This document shows, piece after piece, positions 7,307 to 13,865 of a DNA stretch of 13,865 nucleotides. The position numbers and the translations under genes were made by a program. The stretch is from Victivallales bacterium. GTDB lineage: Bacteria; Verrucomicrobiota; Lentisphaeria; Victivallales; SZUA-371. The notes under the pieces are model-generated. The model searched no databases, was not told the origin of the DNA, and was given only the letters and a program-made list of their open reading frames with translations. Positions within the stretch are counted from its first letter, which is position 1. Each line of letters starts with the position of its first letter. The stretch lies in NCBI GenBank assembly GCA_028691155.1, contig JAQUZV010000029.1, positions 1 to 13,865 of the forward strand, written 5' to 3'.

Positions 7307-10300
7307 ATGAAGATAAATTTGCGGCAACGGGTTCTCTTCCGATGGATGGTGTGGACCATAATGTCTGTTTTTCTCTGTCTCGATGCCGAAAGCAGGGAGC
7401 CGCCGTTACGGCCGGTCCGACTGCTTTTCAATCATGATGACCGGATATTGTCCCTCGGGTATCGCGTGGCGCAGGACAAGGGTTTTTTCCGTGATGCCGG
7501 ACTGGAAGTGGAGTTGGTCGTCAATATTGACGAGGAACGCATTTATGATGAGGTGGCGGCGGGAAAAGCGCAGTTCGGCGTGGCCGATTCCCGTTTGATT
7601 TACGAGCGGGCGCGGGGACGGGCGTTGGTTGCCTTGGCGGCGTTTCAGCAGCATTCGGCCCGGGAATTTCTGACTTTGAAAAGTTCCGGACTGTCGGCTC
7701 CGGCCATGTTTCGCGGCAAAAGGCTGATATTGCGGCCATTGCCTTCCGATCCGGAAATGTGGGCCTTGCTGCTGTATTACGGTATTAAGCCCGACGCGGT
7801 AACCCTGGTCGGCGGCGGCGGTGTTTCGTCCTTGTACGAAGGATTTGCCGACGTTTTCACCAGTTGTTCCCGCAGTGACGGCATGCTTCTGGATCGGGCT
7901 CATCTCAACTATTATCATTTTTCGCCGAACCGGGAAAAACTCTTCTTCTATCGGGGTATTCTGTTTACTTCCGATGCTCTGATGCGGAAAGAACCGGAGA
8001 TGGTGCGTAATTTTATCCGTGCCGCTATGAAAGGCTGGTATTTTGCGTTTGCCCATCCGGAGGAAACGGTGGCATTGATCCGGGAGAAACATGCCCGGAT
8101 TCCCGTGGAACAATTGCGGGCGCAGTTGACGGTGGAACGGCAACTGGCCGGACCATTGTCGCAGTTGGGTCGGATTACCACGGTGGGCTGCAACCGCATT
8201 GCCGATTTCTATGTGCGGGTCGGATTGTTGCCGAAGAATTACAATCTGGCCGGTTTTGTCATGCCGCAACCGGAATATCGTCAGGCCGATTATCTCTGTT
8301 ACGGCTGGAATGCGACGGCACTGACGCCGGCGGAACGGCAGTGGCTGGAGCGAAAACCGAGCATTTCGGTTATCGCGCCGGAGCAGCCGCCGTTTTCCAC
8401 CTGGCATCACCACGATCCCGGCGGCATTCTGAACGAATATCTGCTGGCGGTGTCCTATAAATATAATTTACCGCTGACGTTCCGGCGGGAGGGCGATATA
8501 GTGCCGGAGAAGGCCGATATCCTGCTGGTGGCCGGTTCCGGTCCGGACTGGCGGCGGCATTTTACCGTTTCGGCGATTTCCCTGAAGATTGCCGCGGCGG
8601 TTTACGGCCGGCCCGGGGCGATTTCCCGCGCGGAGTGGAATCATGGCAATATCGGGACGATCGGAGTGATCGATTCTCCGAGCCTGTTGGAAATGTTGCG
8701 GCTCCGTTTCAATAACGGTCATTTTGTTACTTATGCCGATCCGGCGGCGGCGGTGGCCGCCTGGCGGCAGGGGCGGCTCAGGGCGATTGTAGCGGTTACC
8801 TATCCGATGGATAATTATCTGCACGTCGTCGGCGGCGGCGACGGGCCGGAAAAGCTGTTTCCGGCGGAAGGTATTTACGGTCGGGCGATGGTGGTGGTCA
8901 ACAAATCGCAGCCCTATTTGCTGTCGATTATCGACACGGCGGTGGCGTCGATGCCGGTAAAGATGCATGGTGCGATTTACAGCAACTGGCTGCAACGTTC
9001 GGAACCTTTTTATCGGAATGAAGCGGCGCCTGGAGGTTGGCGCGATTGGTGGTTGGCCGGTATTATCGGAGCGGTCATGGCGGTAATGATCTGTTTGGTA
9101 CAACGTTCCTTCCGCTGGCGGACGGTGGTTTCGGCGCAGGAAAAGCACGGCAAGCAGATGCGGATTCTGCTGGGAACCATGGATGCGGCCGTTTTTCTTT
9201 CCGACCTGGACCACAACCGGATCGTGGAATGCAATCCGGCGGCAGTCCAGCTTTACGGTTACCGCCGGGAGGAATTGCTGCAACGCAATCTGGCCGATTT
9301 GGGCTTCGATTTCGACGCGGAACAGGAGCTCTCCGTCGGTTTGTCCCGAGTTCGGCTGTGCAGCCGGGGCGGGCGGCGGTTTGTGGCCAATTGCCGCCAT
9401 TCCCGGGTCTTTTTCGAAGGCTGCAATTATCTGGTTACCGTGGTTCGGGATGTTTCGGCGATCGTGGCCGCGGAAATTGCCGCCCGGAAACAGGAGGAAA
9501 ATTTCCGGGCCATTTTGAATTCTATCGGTGATGCGGTGGTGACCGTGGATGCGGCCGGCAAAATCGTAATTATGAATCCGGTGGCCGAGGAGATGATCGG
9601 AACCACTTTGCGCGACTGCCACGGCCGTCGTTGGCAGGAGGTGATCGAACTGCTCGATGCCGGTAACCGTGAACCGGTGGTTTCGCCGCTGAAAGAAGTG
9701 CTCGACTCCGGTCGGGCGGTGGCTCCCGGCGACAAACTGGTGCTGGTTTCGGCGGGAAAACGCGAATACCGGGTTATCATCAGTGCGGCACCGATTTTCG
9801 ACGATCGGCATACCTGCCGGGGCGTGGTGTTGGTCCTGCGCGATATTACCGTTGCCTGTCGATGTGATGAAGAGATCAAACTTTGGGCCGATCGCCTGAA
9901 TACGGCGGCGGATGCGGCGGAATTCGGAATCTGGGAATGTATGGTGACGGATGGTGAAATCAGAAAAGTCGTGGTCAATGAGATGTGGCGTAAACTGTAT
10001 GAAATGCCTTCGACGGTGACCGATGTTTTATCGTTTTGGCAGAAAGGTCTCGATGATGACGACTGGCATTCCGTGCTGGAGGCGTTGCAGGCGGCGCTCC
10101 ATGACAACAGCGGGCTGTTTATCCGGGAAGTCCGTTTCCGGTTGCCCGGCGACCGGATGAAATGGTTGTATACGGTAAACAAACTGATCCGGATTCCCGA
10201 TCGCGACGGTGTTTGGCGTCTGATCGGGATACATCAGGACGTAACCGAACGCAAGAACAGCGAAGAACAGCTTATTCGCGCCCGCCAGAGTGCCGAAACC

Positions 10301-11494
10301 GCCAATCTGGCCAAGAGCCAGTTCATTGCGGCGATGAGCCATGAAATCCGCACCCCGATGAACGGGATTATCGGGTTCGTCGAACTGCTGAAGGAGTCGT
10401 CGCTGGATGACGAGCAGCGCCATTGCTGCGAAACGGCGCTCAAGGCCTGTTACACGCTGCTGGGGCTGCTGAACGATGTTCTCGATTTTGCCCGGATCGA
10501 TACCGGTCATCTCAGTCTGCGGCCGGATTTGTTCAGTTTGGAACAGTTGCTCAACGAACTGGAAACCATGGTTCGGGCGCTGCTGCTGCACAAGCCGGTA
10601 CAGTTTCGGATGACGGTGCCGGAAAATCTGCCGATCGTGGTCAACGGCGATCAGCTCCGGATTCGTCAGATTCTTACCAATCTGCTGACCAATGCCATTA
10701 AATTCACCGAGCGGGGTCTGGTGGAATTGCTGGTTGCCATTGAAAAAGAAGCCGAACACCGGGCCCGGTTTTGTTTTACGGTCAAAGACAATGGCATCGG
10801 GATCAACGAGCAGGATCAGAAGGCCATCTTTGACCGCTTTCGCCAGATCGACGGTTCATTGGTGCGGAAATACGGCGGCGTGGGACTGGGACTGGCCATC
10901 TGCAATGAGCTGGCCACCTTGATGGGAGGCCGAATTTCGGTCCACAGCATTCCGGGAGAAGGGTCGGAATTTACCTTCGAGGTATCGTTGTCGCTGCCGG
11001 CGGCCCCGATAACGGGACCGGAGATAACTTTGCCGGCGGATAATCGCTGTCCGGTGCTGATCGTGGAGGACAGCCGGGTCAATCAGATGGTCATCAGTCG
11101 CCAGTTGCAACATCATGGCTTTGGCGCGGAGGTGGCGGAAAACGGCCGCATTGCGATTGAAATGGCTTCCCGGCGGCATTATGCGCTGATTTTGATGGAT
11201 TGCCTGATGCCGGAAATGGACGGCTTCGAGACTGCCGCCTGGCTGCGCAATCATGACAATCCCAACCGGAAAACGCCGATTGTCGCGCTTACCGCCGATG
11301 CCGTCGGCAGTTCGCCGCAGAAATGCCTGGCGGCAGGTATGAACGACTGCCTGGTCAAACCGGTGAGAATCGAGGCATTGCTGCATATTTTGAACCGCTT
11401 TATCCGGGAAGAGACGGCGGGGGCCGCGGTGTCGGCGGCGGGTGATGTCGACGGCGAAACGCCGGCCCCGATGACGGAGCCCGGGACAAAATAA
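7307..11494 (+). CDS. Hybrid sensor histidine kinase with tandem solute-binding sensor domains
   Basis: A membrane sensor that should bind a small ligand outside the cytoplasmic membrane and relay phosphate His to Asp. The 1395 residues read: hydrophobic export segment (about 8-27, in MVWTIMSVFLCLDA); an NMT1/THI5-type binding domain (about 36-330, with YRVAQDKGFFRDAGLEVELV); a second, type-3-like binding domain (about 345-560, starting PSISVIAPEQPPFSTW); one membrane helix (581-598); three PAS domains (about 618-725, 728-855, 859-980); HisKA with SHEIRTPMNG, phosphoacceptor His1012; HATPase with N-box Asn1129, DNGIGI and GGVGLG (1190-1195); and a receiver (from 1248) with Glu1254-Asp1255, phosphoacceptor Asp1298 and Lys1351. 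All catalytic residues are present. There is no HPt domain, so a separate phosphotransfer protein or response regulator should exist elsewhere. Start ATG 7307 gives a clean export signal; only a weak GGGAA (7296-7300) precedes it. The gene stands alone, convergent with serC. The ligand is unknown; a thiamine-precursor-like or other small compound is only a guess from the fold. Confidence 0.93.
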   Translation: MKINLRQRVLFRWMVWTIMSVFLCLDAESREPPLRPVRLLFNHDDRILSLGYRVAQDKGFFRDAGLEVELVVNIDEERIYDEVAAGKAQFGVADSRLIYERARGRALVALAAFQQHSAREFLTLKSSGLSAPAMFRGKRLILRPLPSDPEMWALLLYYGIKPDAVTLVGGGGVSSLYEGFADVFTSCSRSDGMLLDRAHLNYYHFSPNREKLFFYRGILFTSDALMRKEPEMVRNFIRAAMKGWYFAFAHPEETVALIREKHARIPVEQLRAQLTVERQLAGPLSQLGRITTVGCNRIADFYVRVGLLPKNYNLAGFVMPQPEYRQADYLCYGWNATALTPAERQWLERKPSISVIAPEQPPFSTWHHHDPGGILNEYLLAVSYKYNLPLTFRREGDIVPEKADILLVAGSGPDWRRHFTVSAISLKIAAAVYGRPGAISRAEWNHGNIGTIGVIDSPSLLEMLRLRFNNGHFVTYADPAAAVAAWRQGRLRAIVAVTYPMDNYLHVVGGGDGPEKLFPAEGIYGRAMVVVNKSQPYLLSIIDTAVASMPVKMHGAIYSNWLQRSEPFYRNEAAPGGWRDWWLAGIIGAVMAVMICLVQRSFRWRTVVSAQEKHGKQMRILLGTMDAAVFLSDLDHNRIVECNPAAVQLYGYRREELLQRNLADLGFDFDAEQELSVGLSRVRLCSRGGRRFVANCRHSRVFFEGCNYLVTVVRDVSAIVAAEIAARKQEENFRAILNSIGDAVVTVDAAGKIVIMNPVAEEMIGTTLRDCHGRRWQEVIELLDAGNREPVVSPLKEVLDSGRAVAPGDKLVLVSAGKREYRVIISAAPIFDDRHTCRGVVLVLRDITVACRCDEEIKLWADRLNTAADAAEFGIWECMVTDGEIRKVVVNEMWRKLYEMPSTVTDVLSFWQKGLDDDDWHSVLEALQAALHDNSGLFIREVRFRLPGDRMKWLYTVNKLIRIPDRDGVWRLIGIHQDVTERKNSEEQLIRARQSAETANLAKSQFIAAMSHEIRTPMNGIIGFVELLKESSLDDEQRHCCETALKACYTLLGLLNDVLDFARIDTGHLSLRPDLFSLEQLLNELETMVRALLLHKPVQFRMTVPENLPIVVNGDQLRIRQILTNLLTNAIKFTERGLVELLVAIEKEAEHRARFCFTVKDNGIGINEQDQKAIFDRFRQIDGSLVRKYGGVGLGLAICNELATLMGGRISVHSIPGEGSEFTFEVSLSLPAAPITGPEITLPADNRCPVLIVEDSRVNQMVISRQLQHHGFGAEVAENGRIAIEMASRRHYALILMDCLMPEMDGFETAAWLRNHDNPNRKTPIVALTADAVGSSPQKCLAAGMNDCLVKPVRIEALLHILNRFIREETAGAAVSAAGDVDGETPAPMTEPGTK

Positions 11495-11530
11495 AACCCG
11501 CCGGCCCGGAGTAATTCCCGAGCGGCGGGT
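11488..11530 (-). terminator. Intrinsic terminator of serC
   Basis: On the minus strand ACCCGCCG (from 11530 down) pairs perfectly with CGGCGGGT (ending at 11496) through eight base pairs, followed by TTTATTTT (complement of 11488-11495). It begins 26 nt after the serC stop and overlaps the kinase stop codon. Read on the plus strand the same stem has no T-run, so it serves serC and not clearly the kinase. Confidence 0.85.
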
Positions 11531-11556
11531 GATGAAGCGATGACTGCGACGGGGCG

Positions 11557-12639
11557 TCAGCCGTTGTTGCGTTCGAACTCGAGCATGAAATCCACCAGGG
11601 TTTCAACTCCGGCCAACGGCATGGCATTGTAGATGCTCGCCCGAATGCCGCCGACGGAACGATGTCCTTTGAGCCCGATCATGCCGGCTTCCTTGGCTTG
11701 CTTGACGAATTTGGCTTCCAACTCTTCCGACGGCAGCCGGAAGACGACGTTCATCTTGGAACGGTTGTCCGGTTTGACCGGAGAGGAGTAGAAATCGCCT
11801 TTGTCGATCAATTCGTAAAGCGCTTCGGATTTGGAATTGTTGATCTGTTCGATTCTGGCCAGTCCGCCGAGATTTTTCAGCCAGTCGGTGACCAGCTTGA
11901 GCATGTAAATGGCGAACGTAGGCGGCGTGTTGAACATGGAACCGTTGTCGATATAGGTGGAATAACGCAACATGGTCGGCACGCTTTCCGGCGTCCGGGC
12001 GGCCAGATCCTTGCGGATGATGACCAGCGTGACTCCGCTCGGACCGAGATTCTTTTGCGCTCCGGCGTAGATCATGCCGAACTGTTTCATATCGAGCGGA
12101 CGGGACATGATGTCACTGGACATATCCGCAATCATCGGCACTTCCGGCACCGCCGGGGGGAAGTCATGGTACTGGGTGCCGAAAATCGTATTGTTGCTGG
12201 TGATATGCAGATAGGATGACCCGGGGGTGGGCTTCCAGTGGCGGATATTGGGAATATGGTCGTAATTGGTGGCTTTGCTGCTGGCAATCGTCACCACCTC
12301 GCCGAAACGTTTGGCTTCTTTCATGGCCTTGGCCGACCAGGTGCCGGTATCGGCATATTCCGCCAGCCCGCCGGGCAGCATCAGATTCATCGGCACCATG
12401 GCGAACTGCATACTGGCCCCGCCCTGAATGAAGCAGACGGCGTAATCGTCGGAAAGATCGAGCAGATCGCGAACGTTCTGTTCCGCCGCGTTGATGACCC
12501 CGTCGAACTCCTTGCCGCGGTGCGTCAGCTCCATAATGCCGCAGCCGCAATCGTGGAAATTACAGAATTCATCCTGGGCTTGCTCCATTACTTCTTGGGG
12601 CAACATTGCCGGTCCTGCGCTGAAATTGTATACCTTCAT
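11557..12639 (-). CDS. serC: Phosphoserine aminotransferase
   Basis: PLP-dependent class V aminotransferase of serine synthesis: 3-phosphohydroxypyruvate plus glutamate gives phosphoserine plus 2-oxoglutarate; in some bacteria it also acts in the DXP-dependent vitamin B6 route. The 360 residues match the family (E. coli about 362). Seen: N-terminal MKVYNFSAGPAMLPQEV, GGASMQFAMVPMNL (cofactor phosphate region), the Schiff-base Lys196 in YAGAQKNLGPSG, and the C-terminal GLKGHRSVGGIRASIYNAMP typical of SerC. I chose ATG 12639 because GGAGGA lies 8 nt upstream and the protein begins with the family N-terminus; the frame is open 20 codons further but those residues are not conserved in type. serC is convergent with the kinase and divergent from the dsbD-like gene, so it is probably a single-gene transcript. 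No serA or serB is in the window. Confidence 0.97.
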   Translation of the reverse strand: MKVYNFSAGPAMLPQEVMEQAQDEFCNFHDCGCGIMELTHRGKEFDGVINAAEQNVRDLLDLSDDYAVCFIQGGASMQFAMVPMNLMLPGGLAEYADTGTWSAKAMKEAKRFGEVVTIASSKATNYDHIPNIRHWKPTPGSSYLHITSNNTIFGTQYHDFPPAVPEVPMIADMSSDIMSRPLDMKQFGMIYAGAQKNLGPSGVTLVIIRKDLAARTPESVPTMLRYSTYIDNGSMFNTPPTFAIYMLKLVTDWLKNLGGLARIEQINNSKSEALYELIDKGDFYSSPVKPDNRSKMNVVFRLPSEELEAKFVKQAKEAGMIGLKGHRSVGGIRASIYNAMPLAGVETLVDFMLEFERNNG

Positions 12640-12647
12640 GGTTGGCT

Positions 12648-12653
12648 TCCTCC
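12648..12653 (-). promoter_or_regulatory. Ribosome-binding site of serC
   Basis: On the minus strand GGAGGA sits 8 nt before the ATG at 12639. It fixes the start at 12639 and excludes the upstream in-frame ATG at 12699. Confidence 0.85.
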
Positions 12654-12741
12654 ATTTTAACCAGGTTGTGGCGACGTTGAAGTAAGAATTTATAATCAAA
12701 TTACAAAAATAAAAGGGGAGAAAAGTTTTTTTATTACAAAT

Positions 12742-12759
12742 TAAGTAAAAAAATACTTA
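12742..12759. repeat. Perfect inverted repeat in the serC upstream region
   Basis: TAAGTA (12742-12747) and TACTTA (12754-12759) are reverse complements around six As. It lies about 103 nt upstream of the serC start in the AT-rich stretch. No T-run follows on either strand, so it is not a terminator; an operator half-site pair is possible, as is chance in AT-rich DNA. Confidence 0.5.
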
Positions 12760-12795
12760 TCTTTGCCTTGCTGCCTGCGCCGACAATGTTTGACT

Positions 12796-12832
12796 GCGGT
12801 TGCCGCCTTTTATGGTCGGGAGCGGTTGCCGC
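12796..12832. repeat. Duplicated 11-bp dyad GCGGTTGCCGC
   Basis: GCGGTTGCCGC occurs at 12796-12806 and again at 12822-12832, 26 bp start to start. Each copy is itself a dyad (GCGG-TTG-CCGC), and the second extends into a further imperfect palindrome (12825-12838, centre CCGCGG). Its place between two divergent genes suits a regulator binding site, but no regulator is identified. Confidence 0.6.
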
Positions 12833-12881
12833 GGTAACGGCGCGCGGAGAAAAATAATCGTTTTTTATGACGGCGGAGTGA

Positions 12882-12912
12882 TTGTTTTCTGGTTCCCGGC
12901 CATTAATATAAT
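12882..12912 (+). promoter_or_regulatory. Possible promoter of the dsbD-like gene
   Basis: A perfect -10 TATAAT (12907-12912) stands in a short AT-rich island. The best-looking -35, TTGTTT (12882-12887), is 19 nt away, longer than ideal. Transcription would begin near 12919, giving a leader of about 83 nt before ATG 13002. An overlapping TATTAT (12912-12917) is a second possible -10. Confidence 0.45.
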
Positions 12913-12923
12913 ATTATTGTCTA

Positions 12924-12936
12924 CCGGCGAAGCCGG
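12924..12936 (+). other. Hairpin near the predicted 5' end of the dsbD-like transcript
   Basis: CCGGC (12924-12928) pairs perfectly with GCCGG (12932-12936) around GAA. It falls about 5 nt after the predicted transcription start and could stabilise the mRNA. No T-run follows, so it is not a terminator. Confidence 0.4.
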
Positions 12937-13001
12937 AAATGGGAAAGTAAAAAATCCGGGATGCGACGGCCATGGCGCCGACAGAAAAAGACAGAGGAAA
13001 A

Positions 13002-13865
13002 ATGCGGATTTCAGGCATGAGAACGGTAATCTTGATCGGGGTAATGTTCGGGGCCTTGACGGTGTCGGCGGCATTCGAAAGTCCATTTAAATGGCAGGCG
13101 GCGGTCAAAGACCACACCCTGGCGGTGCGGGTGCTTATTCCGGCCCATCATTATCTTTACGAGGCGACGGTGAAAATTGTGGTTCGCGACGCCGCCGGGC
13201 AGGTGTTGACGCCGGAACAGGTCCCCGCAACCCTGGCGCACCACGACGACGATTACGGCGATACCGCCATCTATCCCGCGCCGGCCGCCGCATGGCTTTA
13301 TCCTTTGTCGGCCGCGGTGAAGCGGCCGCTCCGGGTGACTATTGCTTTCCAGGGATGCCGCGGCGCGACGGACCATCAGCCGGCGCTCTGTTTCATGCCG
13401 CAAAATCTGTCGCTGTCGGTGGATGCCGACTCCTCCGGCGGTGCGGCGGTGCCGACTCCGGGGAAGAAAACGGCGGCCGGAACCATATCCGAAACGGCGC
13501 ACGATGATCGGGCCGTCCTGCCCGAAGCGTTGTCCGGTTTTACCGTGGTTCGCAGTGCGGGGGGAATAATGAATGCCGCAACGTTTCTGCGTTTCATCTC
13601 GGGCGAAGAAGAAGAGAGTTTATTGGGACATCACGGCTGGCTGGTGATGGTGCTGCTGATTCTGCTGGGGGGCGCCGGGCTCAATCTTACTCCCTGCGTG
13701 TTGCCGATGATTCCCATCAATCTGGCCATTATCGGGGCGGGCAGAGCGGCGGTGAGCCGACGTTCCGGATTGGTGCGCGGCGGGGTTTACGGCCTGGGGA
13801 TGGCACTGGCTTACGGGGGGCTGGGGCTGGTGACGCTGCTGACCGGAGCACAGTTCGGAACGCTC
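13002..13865 (+). CDS. dsbD: DsbD-like thiol:disulfide interchange protein (3'-truncated by window edge)
   Basis: Carries electrons from cytoplasmic thioredoxin across the membrane to periplasmic thiol proteins. The visible 288 codons show a signal peptide (MRISGMRTVILIGVMFGALTVSAA, likely cut after SAA), a periplasmic DsbD-alpha-like domain (about 26-145) with a cysteine pair Cys119 and Cys130 in FQGCRG and LCFMP, a linker rich in Gly, Ala and Thr (about 140-205), then the first membrane helix (about 213-240) with NLTPCVLPMIPI, whose Cys232 is the conserved TM1 redox cysteine, and a second helix (about 261-285). The rest of the membrane domain and any C-terminal thioredoxin domain are beyond the edge. 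ATG 13002 has GAGG only 4 nt upstream, a short spacing; in-frame ATGs at 12972 and 13017 are alternatives, the latter still giving a good signal peptide. Ten residues separate the alpha-domain cysteines, against five in E. coli DsbD. Divergent from serC. Confidence 0.85.
   Translation, partial: MRISGMRTVILIGVMFGALTVSAAFESPFKWQAAVKDHTLAVRVLIPAHHYLYEATVKIVVRDAAGQVLTPEQVPATLAHHDDDYGDTAIYPAPAAAWLYPLSAAVKRPLRVTIAFQGCRGATDHQPALCFMPQNLSLSVDADSSGGAAVPTPGKKTAAGTISETAHDDRAVLPEALSGFTVVRSAGGIMNAATFLRFISGEEEESLLGHHGWLVMVLLILLGGAGLNLTPCVLPMIPINLAIIGAGRAAVSRRSGLVRGGVYGLGMALAYGGLGLVTLLTGAQFGTL

Larger units (their letters stand above)
12640..13001. other. Divergent intergenic region between serC and the dsbD-like gene
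   Basis: The 362 nt divide into an AT-rich part on the serC side (about 12660-12770), where the serC promoter must lie although several weak -10 and -35 matches compete and I cannot pick one; a GC-rich middle with a duplicated dyad (12796-12832); and a short AT-rich part with TATAAT (12907-12912) on the dsbD side. Frames across the region, such as 12800-13090 (+), lack a ribosome-binding site and resemble nothing known. Confidence 0.75.

Noticed and set aside
8468..9811. 447-codon open frame antisense to the kinase
   Set aside because: Opposite conserved binding-protein and PAS coding sequence; composition typical of a shadow frame and no ribosome-binding site.
11496..11530. The serC terminator acting also for the kinase
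   Set aside because: The plus-strand side of the stem is followed by GATGAAGCG with no T-run, so I call it minus-strand only.
11557..12699. serC starting at the upstream ATG 12699
   Set aside because: The extra 20 residues are encoded by AT-rich upstream DNA, and the GGAGGA site with the SerC-type N-terminus fits ATG 12639.
12800..13090. 96-codon plus-strand frame across the serC-dsbD gap
   Set aside because: It overlaps the dsbD signal-peptide region in another frame, runs through the promoter-like TATAAT, and has no ribosome-binding site or known relatives.

Overview
This 13.9 kb window looks like ordinary chromosome from a GC-rich (roughly 55-60 %), Gram-negative-type bacterium. The double-membrane inference rests on a DsbD-type protein with an exported alpha domain and on a sensor kinase with a large extracytoplasmic part. 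Overall style (codon choice, a GH20 hexosaminidase, a hybrid kinase with solute-binding sensor domains) reminds me of Lentisphaerota/Victivallales in the PVC group. That placement is an impression, not something the sequence proves. I see no mobile element, CRISPR array, tRNA or rRNA.

Layout. (1) Positions 3-989: the 3' two-thirds of lysS (lysyl-tRNA synthetase), cut by the window edge and closed by a strong intrinsic terminator. (2) Positions 1083-6822: a signal-peptide-less GH20 hexosaminidase-like gene followed 7 nt later by hrpA (DEAH RNA helicase), probably co-transcribed. (3) Positions 6823-7306: a 484-nt gap with no convincing protein gene but a lot of structure: a 10-bp inverted repeat next to an A8 run, a sigma70-like promoter, perfect small hairpins, an intrinsic terminator and then a near-consensus promoter. 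This is the best place in the window for an unannotated small RNA. (4) Positions 7307-11494: one giant hybrid sensor kinase (tandem periplasmic binding-protein domains, one membrane segment, three PAS domains, HisKA, HATPase, receiver). (5) Positions 11557-12639, minus strand: serC (phosphoserine aminotransferase), convergent with the kinase, with its own terminator in the 62-nt gap. (6) Positions 12640-13001: divergent intergenic region with an AT-rich stretch upstream of serC, a duplicated 11-bp dyad, and a TATAAT box upstream of the next gene. (7) Positions 13002-13865: the 5' part of a dsbD-like thiol:disulfide interchange gene, cut by the right edge.

The genes do not form one pathway. 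lysS, hrpA and serC are housekeeping functions (translation, RNA/ribosome maintenance, serine synthesis); the hexosaminidase serves amino-sugar catabolism; dsbD carries reducing power to the periplasm; the kinase is an orphan sensor with no response-regulator partner in view. I found no convincing new multi-gene system. The most interesting items are the kinase's sensor architecture and the structured gap in front of it.
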